Positions 1 to 9,190 of a stretch of DNA of 64,000 nt are shown here, one piece after another. The translations under genes were made by a program, and so were the position numbers. Source of the stretch: JAKZVK01 sp965248255. Its GTDB lineage: Bacteria; Acidobacteriota; Terriglobia; Bryobacterales; UBA6623. Positions within the stretch are counted from its first letter, which is position 1, and each line of letters begins with the position of its first letter. The notes under the pieces are model-generated. The model ran no database searches. It was not told the DNA's origin and saw only the letters and a list, made by a program, of their open reading frames with translations. The DNA lies in NCBI GenBank assembly GCA_965248255.1, contig CBDFIW010000003.1, positions 2,530,252 through 2,594,251 of the forward strand, read 5' to 3'.

Positions 1-1338
1 CGAGGCCTCGACATAGATCCCGTCGACGCTGATCAGGCGCGGCGAGCCGTCGGGAAAGACCATGCCGTCCACCGCGCGGCGGCCGTCCTCGGTCTCGAGC
101 GTCAGGGCCAGGGAATCGCTTGCGTGGTTGCGCGCGCGGCGGTCCTCGCTGACCATCAGGCCCCGGCCGGCTGCCACCTGCGCAGCGTTGATCAGGTTGG
201 AGGGCTGGGAGAGGAACCGATTCAGCACGCCCATCAGCGCCGCGTTGCGAACCAGGCTGGAGTTCGCCGCCTCGAGTTTCCCTGAATACGTGATCTTGAT
301 CCGGCTCGGAGGCCCGGTGGCGATCTGCGCGACGAACGACCCCAACCGCTCGGCCAAGTCGAGATCCGGCTTCAGGAGCTGGTATTGCTCGGCGCTGATC
401 GAGGGCATGTTGACGGCGTTGGTGACGACGCCGCTGTTGAGGAAGTCGCGCATCTGCTCGGCGATCTGGATGCCGACGGATTCCTGCGCCTCCTCGGTCG
501 AGCCACCAATGTGCGGGGTGGCGATGACGCGGTCGTCGGCCAGCAGTGCTGACTCGGCTGACGGCGGTTCGGTCTCGAACACATCGAGCGCCGCGCCCCC
601 CACCTTGCCGCTCGCGAGCGCCGTTTCAAGCGCTTCGGGATCGATCAACTCGCCGCGCGCGCAGTTGATGATGCGCACGCCGTCTTTCATCTTGGCGAAG
701 GCGTCTTGGTTCAACAGCCGGCGGGTATCGGCGGTCAGCGACAGGTGCAGGGTGATGTAGTCACTGCGGGCGTAGAGTTCGTCCAGTTCGACCATCTCGA
801 CGCCGCGGTCCTGGGCGAGGTCGCGCGAGACGAAGGGATCGTTGGCGATGAGCTGCATCCGAAACGGACGCGCCCGGCGCGCCACTTGCAAGCCGATATT
901 CCCCAGCCCGATGATGCCCAGCGTTTTCCCGCTCACCTCGGTGCCGAGGAACTTCTTCTTCTCCCACTTGCCGGCCTTGGTCGATGTGTTGGCCTGAGGG
1001 ACGGACCGCGACAGCGCCAACAGCAGGGCCAACGTGTGTTCGGCGACCGAGATGGCATTGCCGCCGGGCGTGTTCATCACCAAGACGCCACGATCGGTCG
1101 CGGCCTCGGTGTCAACGTTGTCGATGCCGACGCCGGCGCGGCCGATAACTCGCAGCTTCGGCGCTTTGACGAGAATCTCACCCGTCACTTGGGCGCCGCT
1201 TCGCACGAGCAGCCCATCCGCTTCGGCGAGATGCTCGACGAACTCGAGCGGTGACGAAGCAATGACGGTCCAACCAGGTTCGGCCCGCAGCAGGCCCAGC
1301 GCCACCGGAGAAACGTTATCCGCAACAACGATCTTCAA
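1..1338 (-). CDS. serA: D-3-phosphoglycerate dehydrogenase, partial (C-terminus off the left edge)
   Basis: Cytosolic NAD-dependent oxidation of 3-phosphoglycerate to 3-phosphohydroxypyruvate, the first step of serine synthesis. The reading frame opens at a TTG codon (1336-1338; M-K-I-V-V-A-D-N) and stays open to base 1, giving 446 residues of the roughly 525 usual for the long SerA form. Visible motifs are GRAGVGIDNVD (about 67-77), the Rossmann loop LGIIGLGNIG (about 140), NCARGELID and the catalytic-His loop PHIGGSTEEAQ (about 280), followed by the start of the intervening ASB domain. There is no ATG in frame at the N-terminus, so the TTG start is my choice from the conserved beginning of the family. 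It lies 74 bp downstream of the aminotransferase on the same strand, which suggests co-transcription. Family assignment is very secure. Confidence 0.95.
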   Translation of the reverse strand, partial: MKIVVADNVSPVALGLLRAEPGWTVIASSPLEFVEHLAEADGLLVRSGAQVTGEILVKAPKLRVIGRAGVGIDNVDTEAATDRGVLVMNTPGGNAISVAEHTLALLLALSRSVPQANTSTKAGKWEKKKFLGTEVSGKTLGIIGLGNIGLQVARRARPFRMQLIANDPFVSRDLAQDRGVEMVELDELYARSDYITLHLSLTADTRRLLNQDAFAKMKDGVRIINCARGELIDPEALETALASGKVGGAALDVFETEPPSAESALLADDRVIATPHIGGSTEEAQESVGIQIAEQMRDFLNSGVVTNAVNMPSISAEQYQLLKPDLDLAERLGSFVAQIATGPPSRIKITYSGKLEAANSSLVRNAALMGVLNRFLSQPSNLINAAQVAAGRGLMVSEDRRARNHASDSLALTLETEDGRRAVDGMVFPDGSPRLISVDGIYVEAS

Positions 1339-1412
1339 TGAGTATTTACCCTTCGTGGCGGGGGCGATCCGGCTCCGTAGCGCAGTTCTCGAAGAGAGCC
1401 GCGGGTTTTCGC

Positions 1413-2615
1413 TTAACTTGCTCCCACCGACGGGTTCCCGACCGCCGCCGTTTCGGGCTCTGCCAACGCTGCCGCGTCCGCGTAGACCTGCTGCGACCGC
1501 CTCACCCCGGCCCCGAGCTCGACAGGGTGACCTAGCCCGCCCAGAATCAATTCCAGTTCCGCAATCACCGCGAAGAGGTCGTGAAAGTCGAAATAGCCGA
1601 GGTGTGCCACGCGGATAATCTTTCCCTTCATCGAGCCCTGTCCATTGGCGATGATGGCGCCGAAGCGGTGCTTAAACTGTTTGACGATGTCGCTTGAGTC
1701 GATGCCTTCCGGCGCCAGGATCGACGTTAGCGCACCGGCGGGAGTTGCCTTGGCAAACAACTCCAGCCCCAGTCCGATAGCCGCCTCGCGGCACGCGCGA
1801 GCCAGTGTTTGGGCATTGTCGATCAGGTCTTGCCGGCCCACTTCGCGGATGTATCGCAACGTCTCAGCCAAACCCAACAGCAGTGACGTTGCGGGTGTCC
1901 ATGGCGACTCGCCTTTGTCGCCGGCTGCCTTGTGCTTCAGCAGGTCGAAATAGAAACACGGCGATCCGCGTCGCTCCGCGCGCTTCCACGCCTTGGGGCT
2001 GATAGAGAGAAAGGCCAGTCCCGGTGGGATCATCGCCGCCTTCTGCGACCCGCCGATCACCACGTCCAAACCCCATCCGTCGATGTCGAGGTTGCTGGTG
2101 CCCAATCCTGTGATTGCATCGACGACGAGAATCGCATCCGTCGCGCCTACGGTCTCGGCCATGGCCCGAACGTCGTGCGACACTCCGGTCGAGCTTTCCG
2201 TCGCCTGGACAAAGACACCCTGAAGGCCTGGTTCGGCACGGAGAGCGTCAGCGACTCTCTCGGGTGTAACCGCGTCTCCGTAAGGAGCTTCGAGGACGGT
2301 TGCCTTGAGTCCGAACGCCCCCGCCAACTCCACCCAGCGCTCGCCGAACTTGCCGGCCGAGACAATGAGCACCCTGTCGCCCGCCGAGAACAGGTTCGAG
2401 ACGGCGCCCTCCATGGCGCCCGTCCCGGAGGCGGTGAACACCATGACGTCGTTTGCTGTACCCATGAAGTACTGCAGGTCGATCAGCACTTGCTTGTAAA
2501 GGTGCCGGAAATCCTCGGTGCGGTGGTGGATGTCCGCGCCGGCCATGGCGCGAACGGCAGGCGGGTAGAGCGGGGTCGGGCCCGGAGTCAGAAGTCGAAG
2601 CTTGCGGATGTGCAT
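1413..2615 (-). CDS. Class V aminotransferase (alanine-glyoxylate / serine-pyruvate type)
   Basis: PLP-dependent aminotransferase of 400 residues, the usual length for this fold-type I family. The N-terminus LLTPGPTPLYPP is the family's substrate-binding opening, D166 (VVDAITG) should contact the PLP pyridine nitrogen, and K192 in GGSQKAAM is the Schiff-base lysine. The C-terminal motif RVAHLGYFDFHD is also typical. Homologues of this type sit beside serA in many bacteria and archaea and may serve as the second step of serine synthesis in place of SerC. Placed directly upstream of serA on the same strand, this is the most likely role, but glyoxylate or aspartate as substrate cannot be excluded from sequence. 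The C-terminal 30 residues are Ala-rich and less conserved. Confidence 0.92.
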   Translation of the reverse strand: MHIRKLRLLTPGPTPLYPPAVRAMAGADIHHRTEDFRHLYKQVLIDLQYFMGTANDVMVFTASGTGAMEGAVSNLFSAGDRVLIVSAGKFGERWVELAGAFGLKATVLEAPYGDAVTPERVADALRAEPGLQGVFVQATESSTGVSHDVRAMAETVGATDAILVVDAITGLGTSNLDIDGWGLDVVIGGSQKAAMIPPGLAFLSISPKAWKRAERRGSPCFYFDLLKHKAAGDKGESPWTPATSLLLGLAETLRYIREVGRQDLIDNAQTLARACREAAIGLGLELFAKATPAGALTSILAPEGIDSSDIVKQFKHRFGAIIANGQGSMKGKIIRVAHLGYFDFHDLFAVIAELELILGGLGHPVELGAGVRRSQQVYADAAALAEPETAAVGNPSVGAS

Positions 2616-2994
2616 GGGGACGCCGAATGTTCGCGGCGAACGTCAGAGTCTTAGAATAGCTTGCCGGTCGGGCTCCGGAGCGAAAGGCGAGATCGAAGAG
2701 ATCGAAGGCCAAGTTGACGCGGCAACAGTGGGGGAACAAGAGCCGAGCACGGCTCGGCTCGGCACGCCGCGGGCGTGCGCCACGGAAGTGGTACCCCGCA
2801 TGCGGACGCATGCGGTCGGACGCTCCGGACGCTGGATTGACTTTTCCTTACCCGCGACCTAGCATCAAGAAAAGCTCGCGATGTTCTGCCTTTTCCTTTG
2901 CTGTTGTAGCGGGCCGGCCTAGCGCCGGCGGTACCCGCGTTCGTTCGATTCCCCATCGAAGGACTGACAACGGCATCAATAAGGAGAGGCTTTC
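2616..2994. other. Divergent intergenic region, no gene seen
   Basis: This 379-bp spacer separates the serine genes (minus) from cysE (plus). I see only a candidate sigma70-like promoter towards cysE and some short GC-rich inverted repeats near 2745-2815; open frames across it have no family features. Confidence 0.6.
2837..2865 (+). promoter_or_regulatory. Candidate sigma70-type promoter for cysE
   Basis: TTGACT (2837-2842) is followed after exactly 17 nt by TAGCAT (2860-2865), about 130 bp upstream of cysE. The spacing is ideal and the -35 is close to consensus, but the -10 matches only 4 of 6. It is a prediction by eye. Confidence 0.35.
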
Positions 2995-3678
2995 ATGTTT
3001 TCGCCGATTCGTGAACAGATCGAGACGGTCTTCCGCAACGACCCCGCCGCACGTAGCAAGCTCGAGGTCCTGTTGTGCTATCCCGGGCTGCACGCAATCC
3101 TGCTGCATCGGTTGGCACATTGGTTTTTCAGTCGGAACTTCATCGTTCTCGCCCGTCTGATTTCGCATTTCTCACGCTGGATGACGGGCATCGAGATTCA
3201 TCCCGGCGCCCGCATCGGCCGGCGGTTTTTTATCGATCACGGCATGGGGGTGGTGGTTGGCGAGACGGCCGAGATCGGCGACGACGTCTTGCTGTATCAG
3301 GGCGTGACCCTGGGCGGCACAGGTCATGAGAAGGGCAAGCGTCACCCGACGCTGGGCAACCACGTGGTGATCGGCTCGGGCGCGAAGGTATTGGGCAGCA
3401 TCGAAGTGGGCGATTGGGTGCGCGTAGGTGCGGGGTCGGTCGTCGTCAAACCCGTCGAGGCGCACTCGACCGTGGTGGGCATCCCCGGCCGCATCGTTGC
3501 AGTCGGAGGCATCGCGGTGGCGGAGGAAGAACAGGAGTTGCTCGAGCACGGACACCTGCCCGATCCCGTCGGCAACATGATCTCGAACCTCAACGAGCGA
3601 ATGGCGCGGCTCGAAGCTGAAGTCCACGAAAAACGGGAGCAGCCCAACGGCCCCCTCGCCCGCATTCCGGGTGGGTGA
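2995..3678 (+). CDS. cysE: Serine O-acetyltransferase (left-handed beta-helix)
   Basis: Transfers acetyl from acetyl-CoA to L-serine, giving O-acetylserine for cysteine synthesis in the cytosol. The 227-residue protein is the short EpsC-like form without the long N-terminal region of the enterobacterial enzyme. After an alpha-helical start with LLCYPGLHAILLHRLAHW it carries hexapeptide repeats from about residue 60 (IEIHPGARIG) to 165, with the active-site segments FIDHGMGVVVGETAEIG and GVTLGGTGHEKGKRHPTLG. A good ribosome binding site (AAGGAGAGG) lies just upstream of the ATG. Divergent from serA and the aminotransferase, it forms a serine-to-cysteine neighbourhood. The last 50 residues are a helical tail after the beta-helix that may form a coiled coil. 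Confidence 0.95.
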   Translation: MFSPIREQIETVFRNDPAARSKLEVLLCYPGLHAILLHRLAHWFFSRNFIVLARLISHFSRWMTGIEIHPGARIGRRFFIDHGMGVVVGETAEIGDDVLLYQGVTLGGTGHEKGKRHPTLGNHVVIGSGAKVLGSIEVGDWVRVGAGSVVVKPVEAHSTVVGIPGRIVAVGGIAVAEEEQELLEHGHLPDPVGNMISNLNERMARLEAEVHEKREQPNGPLARIPGG

Positions 3679-3681
3679 GAC

Positions 3682-5268
3682 TTGCCCGGCGCCGGTGACA
3701 GCGATCGCTTCCATCCCCCATCGATGCTGATCGGATACGTTAGCGACGAGAACGACCTCGCGCTCTCGGACGTCTCGGTTGAGTTTGAAGACGGGAGTGC
3801 CTCGGTGGAGGCGCGTTCACGTGCGAGCGGCGCGGTGTATGCCGATCTGACGCCGGGAGACTACACCGCCCATCTCTCGCGGTCCGGCTACGGCGGAAAG
3901 CGAGTCCCTCTTACCGTCGCCGAGAGCCAACCCTACCGATTTCGCTTGCTGTCCGAACGCCTGCTGGGTTACGCCTGGCCGAAGTGGGTGAAGTCGGGTG
4001 GGGCGTCGGAGTTCCGAGTGCACTCACCCGAGGCCTACAAACTGGGGCTGTGGCGGTACGGTTACGAGAAGGAGTTCATTCGCAATCTCGGGTGGTTCGA
4101 CGACCACGGTCCGCGCGCCACCGAGCAGTTGCTGCCGGACGGAGACTTCGTCGGTACGGGCGTTCAGTGGAACCGAGTCGGGTACGGCAGCCGCTGGCAT
4201 CAGCAGCGGGTCATCGCACCGGACCGGTCCGGCCTCTACTACTTCCACGCCAAGACCGCTTCGGGCGAGTTCTTTTCCTTTCCTTGGATCGTCGAGCCCG
4301 CGCAGCCGAGCGCCAAGGTCGCCGTGCTTACCTCCAACATCACCTGGAACGCCTACAACCGTTTCGGCGGACGCAGCAACTATGTCAATCAAGACGACCT
4401 TCCTCCTCGTCCCACGCTGCATGCTCGCCAAGACCTCAAGCGCTTCACAGATCCCGGCACATGGCCTTATGAGGAAACGACGCCGCCGATCTCATTCGAC
4501 CGGCCGGAGGTCTTCAACTCAGTACCCGAGGACACGCGGATCACAGACCCGATCGAAGGCCGCTCGGCATCCGCGATGGCTCCCGGAGAATGGCGGCTTC
4601 TCGGTTGGCTCGAGCGAGAGGGTTTTGACTACGACCTGTACTCTGAAACCGAACTTCACTTCGGCAACCTGCCGCTCGAGAGTTACCGCGTGCTCGTGCT
4701 CAACACCCATCCCGAGTACTGGTCACGCGAGATGTACCTCCGAGTCAAGCGCTGGGTGTTCGAGCAAGGCGGCAGGCTGATGTACCTGGGCGGTTGTGGG
4801 CTCTACGCTGAGGTCGAGTTTTCTGACGAGTCCACCATGGTTTGCCGCCAAGAGGGGAGATCGGACTTGCGAGGCGAATCGGAAGCGAACCTGTTGGGAG
4901 TGGCCTACACACACTCCGGCTTCCAGAGCGGCGCGCCCTACCGTGTCGTGGACGATACACACTGGGTCTTCGATGGTACCGGCCTGAAGAACGGCGATCT
5001 CTTCGGCCGGCGTAGCTTGCACGAGCGCTGTCCCGGCGGGGCGTCGGGCCACGAGCTGGACAAAGTACATGCTGACTCACCCCCGAATCTCCACCGCTTA
5101 GCCAAGGGCGACAACCCGGACAGCCAAGGCGCGGACATGACGATCTTCGAAACGCCGAGCGGCGGAGCCGTCTTCGCCGCGGGCTCTCTGTGCTGGACGC
5201 TGTCGATTATCGTCGACGACGGTGTCTCCGCGGTCACGGCCAACGTCCTCAGACGCTTCCTAGCGTAG
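3682..5268 (+). CDS. N,N-dimethylformamidase beta-subunit-like protein with N-terminal carboxypeptidase-like domain
   Basis: A 528-residue protein. Residues about 15-85 look like a small beta-sandwich of the carboxypeptidase-regulatory kind (VSDENDLALSDVSVEFEDG, TPGDYTAHLSRSGYGGK). The remainder matches the large-subunit fold of dimethylformamidase: NITWNAYNRFGGRSNY, TWPYEETTPP and LNTHPEYWSREMYLRVK are signature segments, and the Tyr and Glu residues in these loops are candidates for the unusual Tyr/Tyr/Glu iron site of the characterised enzyme. No small subunit is encoded nearby and the natural substrate is unknown, so amide hydrolysis is only a family-based guess. The TTG start at 3682 lies 3 nt after the cysE stop; an ATG at 3724 (MLIGYVSDEND) is an equally good start. 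No signal peptide is visible. Confidence 0.8.
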   Translation: MPGAGDSDRFHPPSMLIGYVSDENDLALSDVSVEFEDGSASVEARSRASGAVYADLTPGDYTAHLSRSGYGGKRVPLTVAESQPYRFRLLSERLLGYAWPKWVKSGGASEFRVHSPEAYKLGLWRYGYEKEFIRNLGWFDDHGPRATEQLLPDGDFVGTGVQWNRVGYGSRWHQQRVIAPDRSGLYYFHAKTASGEFFSFPWIVEPAQPSAKVAVLTSNITWNAYNRFGGRSNYVNQDDLPPRPTLHARQDLKRFTDPGTWPYEETTPPISFDRPEVFNSVPEDTRITDPIEGRSASAMAPGEWRLLGWLEREGFDYDLYSETELHFGNLPLESYRVLVLNTHPEYWSREMYLRVKRWVFEQGGRLMYLGGCGLYAEVEFSDESTMVCRQEGRSDLRGESEANLLGVAYTHSGFQSGAPYRVVDDTHWVFDGTGLKNGDLFGRRSLHERCPGGASGHELDKVHADSPPNLHRLAKGDNPDSQGADMTIFETPSGGAVFAAGSLCWTLSIIVDDGVSAVTANVLRRFLA

Positions 5269-5385
5269 GGGCTCGCGTGCGGCGTCGATCGCACGGCACA
5301 CCGGTCCACGTTACAATCATGCCGGTCGGGTGACGGCGTCCTCGGACCAGGACAGCTTCAAAAAGCGGACGCAATAGGGGGACTT

Positions 5386-6576
5386 GTGCGGAAGCTCGAA
5401 CGTTCCTGGCAACACGGCGTAACGAGGCGCGGCGCGGTCGGAAGCCTAGCCGGGTTCCTGGCCGGATCGCCTCTGCTCCTCGCCCAGCAAGATCCCTTTC
5501 GAGACCACAGCCGTGTGCCGGGCATCGATGAGCTCGTGACGGCCTTTGATTTCGAGGCTGCCGCCTACCGGAAACTGCCTCGCGCGGCATACGACTACAC
5601 GGCCTACGGCGGCGCCGGCGAGTTCACCTTGCGTCGTAACCGCGAGGCGTTCAACTGGGTCGAGCTCGTGCCCAAGGGAGTGGTGGACGTTGCCCAAATC
5701 GAGACCGCGACTGAGATCCTGGGCACGAAGTTGAACTTCCCGATCATGGTCGCGCCGACAGCAGGCCACGTCGCGCTTCATCCCGATGGGGAGACGGCGA
5801 CTTACCAGGGGAGCACGGCGGCAGCCGAAACGCCGATGATCGTGAGCGGCGTCGCCAGCATGCCGATCGACAAGATAGCGCAGGCGGCGAGCGGCCCACT
5901 GTGGTATCAGCTCTACCCGCGGCAACAAATCGAGGCGAACCGCGAGCCACTCGACGAGGCCCAGACGGGGGGCTGCCAGGTGGTCGTTGTCACAGTGGAT
6001 CAGGAGGCTGCGTACTACGAGAGGGCACTGCACTACCGTAACCTCTCGATTCGCAGGGGCCGCCGTCCCCGCCGGCGTCGGCGCGAAGATCTCAACCGCT
6101 ATCGCGTGCCGACCAAGAGGTTCTGGTATGAATGGAAACTGTTCGACCAGCTCCGTCCTCTCGTCACCGTGCCGATGCTGGCGAAAGGAGTCCTGACGGC
6201 CGAAGACGCCCGCCGCTGCGTTGAACAGGGCCTCGATGGAATTGTGGTGTCTAACCACGGGGGCCGCGCCTTGGACTATAGCCCCTCTAGTCTGGAGGTC
6301 CTGCCCGAAATCGTCGATGCGGTCGGCGGCCGGGTCCCGGTGCTGGTAGACAGTGGCTTCCGCCGCGGGAGCGACATCCTCAAGGCTCTGGCGTTCGGCG
6401 CCTCGGCCGTTTGCCTGGGCCGCGTGCCGCGCTGGGGTTTAGGGTCGTTCGGCGCACCGGGCGTGCAACGCGTTCTCGAAATCCTGCAGGCCGAGTTGGT
6501 ACTAGCCATGGCGCACACCGGCCGGCCCTCCCTTTCTTCGATCGACCGAACGCTGGTAAGGACGGACTGGCCGTGA
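5386..6576 (+). CDS. FMN-dependent alpha-hydroxy-acid oxidase/dehydrogenase with Tat-like leader (paralogue 1)
   Basis: TIM-barrel flavoenzyme of the glycolate/lactate oxidase family, 396 residues from a GTG start. The leader TRRGAVGSLAGFLAGS suggests Tat export, unusual for this family but frequent in Acidobacteriota. Family landmarks: YDYTAYGG near the N-terminus, IMVAPTAGH, the FMN loop WYQLYPR, the catalytic-base segment VVSNHGGRALDY and the phosphate-binding region DSGFRRGSDILKALAFGA. The usual GRPxLWGLA segment reads GRVPRWGLGSFG, so the otherwise invariant Pro directly after GR is displaced. This may weaken flavin or substrate binding. The stop overlaps the GTG start of the next paralogue (GTGA), so the two are translationally coupled and may form a heteromer. 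Confidence 0.88.
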   Translation: MRKLERSWQHGVTRRGAVGSLAGFLAGSPLLLAQQDPFRDHSRVPGIDELVTAFDFEAAAYRKLPRAAYDYTAYGGAGEFTLRRNREAFNWVELVPKGVVDVAQIETATEILGTKLNFPIMVAPTAGHVALHPDGETATYQGSTAAAETPMIVSGVASMPIDKIAQAASGPLWYQLYPRQQIEANREPLDEAQTGGCQVVVVTVDQEAAYYERALHYRNLSIRRGRRPRRRRREDLNRYRVPTKRFWYEWKLFDQLRPLVTVPMLAKGVLTAEDARRCVEQGLDGIVVSNHGGRALDYSPSSLEVLPEIVDAVGGRVPVLVDSGFRRGSDILKALAFGASAVCLGRVPRWGLGSFGAPGVQRVLEILQAELVLAMAHTGRPSLSSIDRTLVRTDWP

Positions 6577-7670
6577 GCGGGAAACCCTTTGGCAGACGCC
6601 AAGCCTTGGCCGGCTTCGGTTCCCTGTTGGCTGCGTCTCCGCTGTTGCAAGCGCAGCAGGCGCCGCAACTGATCGGCGAAGCGCCAGGCCGAATTGCGCC
6701 GCTGGAGGAGTTGATCAACACGCTTGAATTCGAAGCCATGGCCGAGCGCAAACTCGACAGCGGCGCCTACGCGGCGATTGCTGGAGGCGACCGCAAGGGC
6801 TTCGAACGCATTACTTTCCGGCCGCGCCTGATGGTCAACCTGCTGAACCTGGATCTGAGTACGGAGCTGTTTGGTGAAACGATGTTCGCGCCGATCCTAG
6901 TCGGCCCGGCGTCACGCCAGAAGCGGTTCCATCCCGAGGGCGAGCTGGCCATGGCGCGCGGTGCTTCGGCGGCGGAAACCGCGATGGTGGTCGCCGACCG
7001 CTCCGATGTCCCCATCGAGGAGATCGCCGCACAGACGGAAACGCTGCTTTGGTACCAGGTTTATCCGGAACCCGCGGCCGGCGATGTTCTGACCCGCATT
7101 CGACAAGCCGTCAAAGCAGGCTGCAAGGCTGTCTGCTTTACTGTGGGCACGCCCTATCAGCCGCGTGGGGTGGGCGGGTATCCCCGGCTGTCTGAGCTGG
7201 CGGCGATGGGCAATCCCGCACTGAACTGGGCCTATGTCGAGCGGATACGCCAAGAGATTACCGCCCCGTTGTTGCTTAAGGGCATCATGAGTCCCGACGA
7301 AGCCCGGACGGCGGTCGAAAAGGGCGTCCACGGGATCGTCGTTTCGAACCACGGCGGCCGCTTTGTGGAGGGACTAGCCGACCCCATCACCGTACTCCCC
7401 GCCATCGCGGATGTCGTCGGCGAACAGGTTCCCATCCTCATCGACGGAGGTTTCCGGCGGGGCAGCGATATTGTGAAGGCGCTCGCGCTCGGGGCGAGCG
7501 GCGTTCTCATCGGACGGCCCGTGCTGTGGGGTCTAGCGGCCTACGGAGCCGGCGGCGTTCGGACCGTGCTGGAGCTTCTGCAAACCGAGCTTGCGAGAGA
7601 CATGGCCATGTGCGGTGCGGCGAATGCCCGGGCGCTCAGCCGGGAGTTCGTCAAGATTGACCGGCGGTGA
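6573..7670 (+). CDS. FMN-dependent alpha-hydroxy-acid oxidase/dehydrogenase with Tat-like leader (paralogue 2)
   Basis: Second member of the same family, 365 residues from the GTG at 6573, which overlaps the stop of paralogue 1. A longer frame opens at 6411, but those 54 extra residues are only an out-of-frame reading of the previous gene; the Tat-like leader GRRQALAGFGSLLAAS begins right after the GTG. Conserved segments are ILVGPASRQKRFHPEGE, WYQVYPE, VVSNHGGRFVEG, DGGFRRGSDIVKALALGA and the canonical GRPVLWGLAAYG. It is shorter than paralogue 1 because the loop between beta4 and the catalytic strand is reduced, and the N-terminal YDY..GG motif is degraded (YAAIAGGDR). Substrate unknown: lactate, glycolate, mandelate or a longer hydroxy acid are possible. 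Confidence 0.87.
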   Translation: MSGKPFGRRQALAGFGSLLAASPLLQAQQAPQLIGEAPGRIAPLEELINTLEFEAMAERKLDSGAYAAIAGGDRKGFERITFRPRLMVNLLNLDLSTELFGETMFAPILVGPASRQKRFHPEGELAMARGASAAETAMVVADRSDVPIEEIAAQTETLLWYQVYPEPAAGDVLTRIRQAVKAGCKAVCFTVGTPYQPRGVGGYPRLSELAAMGNPALNWAYVERIRQEITAPLLLKGIMSPDEARTAVEKGVHGIVVSNHGGRFVEGLADPITVLPAIADVVGEQVPILIDGGFRRGSDIVKALALGASGVLIGRPVLWGLAAYGAGGVRTVLELLQTELARDMAMCGAANARALSREFVKIDRR

Positions 7671-7761
7671 CTGCCGGTCGCGTAACGCGGTGGCGACGTT
7701 ATACTGTCCTAGGAGACCGAGTCGAGAATGCTGTACAAACGGTATTCGGCCGGGAGCTAAG

Positions 7762-8829
7762 GTGAAGCAATCACGATTGTCGGCCCTCGCGGGCCTCTGT
7801 CTCGCCGGCTTGAGTGCCTGCGGCAGCAACAACGACCCGGGCCCGACAGCTTTGTTGACGGCGGAACGCTCGTCACCCTGGGTCTACGTCACCAACGAGG
7901 CCTCGGGAGACCTGAGCGTCATTGACTCGGCTTCCCACCGTGTGCTGGCAACGGTTCCCCTGGGAAAGCGCCCCCGTGGCATTCGGTTCAGTCCGGACAA
8001 GAAGACGATTTATGTCGCCTTGAGCGGATCTCCCTTCGCCGGTCCGGGTGTGGACAGGGAAACCCTGCCCCCCGCAGACAAGAGGGCGGACGGAATTGGC
8101 GTCTTTGACATTCAGCAAAACAAGCTCATCAAGATCTTGGATGGCGGTTCCGATCCCGAGCAGTTAGCGGTAAGCCGTGACGGGACCAAACTGTATGTGG
8201 CCAACGAAGACGTGGGCTTGGCCAGCATCGTGGACGTCGCAAGCAACCGCGTCATCAAAACGCTCCCGGTGGGCGAGGAGCCCGAAGGCGTGGCCATCAG
8301 CCCGGACGGAAAGACGGTTTACGTGACCTCGGAAAGCGAGAGTAAGGTTTTCGTAATCGACACCGAGACGGACACTGTTGTCAAGAGTTTCCAAGTGGGC
8401 CTCAGACCTCGCACGGCCGCTTTTTCCCCTGATGGATCCCGAGCCTGGATCACCTCTGAGAGAGGTGAGTCCGTATCGGTAGTGGATACAGCCGGTCACG
8501 AGGTGATCCACACGATCCAGCTCACGGGTGAGGCGGGTGAGACTGTCAGGCCCATGGGGATCGCTGTCGCGCCGGATGGCCAGAAGATCTATGTGACCAC
8601 GGGCCGCGGCCACAGGGTGGTTGTCATCGACACGTCCACCCATCAAGCAACAGGATCCTTCGAGGTGGGTGAACGGCCGTGGGGCATCGCGATTACACCG
8701 GATGGCAAGACCTTGTACACCGCCAACGGTCCGTCGAATGACGTATCGGTGGTGGATGTGGAGACCCAACAGGTCGTCACGAGAATCCAGGTTGGAGACC
8801 GCCCTTGGGGTGTGGCGATCTTGCCGTAG
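7762..8829 (+). CDS. YVTN-family beta-propeller lipoprotein
   Basis: A 355-residue protein starting at GTG 7762, preceded by GGGAGCTAAG; the frame is open from 7591 but the upstream part has no protein character. A lipoprotein signal ends in the lipobox LSAC (LCLAGLSAC, Cys about 22), predicting an exported, lipid-anchored protein. The mature part is a seven-bladed propeller of repeats carrying YVTN/YVAN and VIDxxSxxVxxxxxVGxxPxGIxxSPDGKxxY (VYVTNEASGDLSVIDSASH, LYVANEDVGLASIVDV, VYVTSESESKVFVIDTETD and so on). YVTN propellers are mostly secreted binding or scaffold proteins, sometimes next to redox enzymes; a link with the two exported flavoenzymes just upstream is plausible but unproven. 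Confidence 0.88.
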   Translation: MKQSRLSALAGLCLAGLSACGSNNDPGPTALLTAERSSPWVYVTNEASGDLSVIDSASHRVLATVPLGKRPRGIRFSPDKKTIYVALSGSPFAGPGVDRETLPPADKRADGIGVFDIQQNKLIKILDGGSDPEQLAVSRDGTKLYVANEDVGLASIVDVASNRVIKTLPVGEEPEGVAISPDGKTVYVTSESESKVFVIDTETDTVVKSFQVGLRPRTAAFSPDGSRAWITSERGESVSVVDTAGHEVIHTIQLTGEAGETVRPMGIAVAPDGQKIYVTTGRGHRVVVIDTSTHQATGSFEVGERPWGIAITPDGKTLYTANGPSNDVSVVDVETQQVVTRIQVGDRPWGVAILP

Positions 8830-9024
8830 ATCCTCGTAGTATCCCGAACCTCGATCGGCACGTTCATCGGCAAGTTCATGGTGGCGCGGTGAGGTCCTGG
8901 CGCGCGGCCGGGCGACAACCACTCCGCCTTCACACCCTTCTCGTACCCCTTGACATGCCAATGCCACGCTTGCCCGCCCAAGGGACGGGATGGCATGCTG
9001 GGAAGCAAGGCCCTACAAGGTTAT

Positions 9025-9101
9025 GGGCGCGTAGCTCAGGCGGATAGAGCATCTGCCTTCTAAGCAGAGGGTCGCAGGTTCGAGTCCTGCCGCGCCTACC
9101 A
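9025..9101 (+). tRNA. tRNA-Arg(TCT)
   Basis: A complete cloverleaf: acceptor GGGCGCG/CGCGCCT (first pair G-T), D-arm GCTC...GAGC, anticodon stem TCTGC/GCAGA around loop CTTCTAA (9057-9063) with anticodon TCT at 9059-9061, T-arm GCAGG-TTCGAGT-CCTGC, discriminator A and an encoded CCA (9099-9101). It reads AGA codons. A tyrosine recombinase gene lies 90 bp beyond the 3' end, the usual geometry for an element integrated in a tRNA gene. Confidence 0.97.
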
Positions 9102-9190
9102 TTCTTTTCAATAAGTTACAGACCCACGCCAGCCGCGAGTCCCATTTTTGTGACGCGGATTGTGACGTAACCCCTCCCGACCGGCACACT

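Noticed and set aside
9025..9101. attL/attR pair for an island in tRNA-Arg
   Set aside because: No second copy of the tRNA 3' end could be found by eye in the window, so no attachment site pair is claimed.
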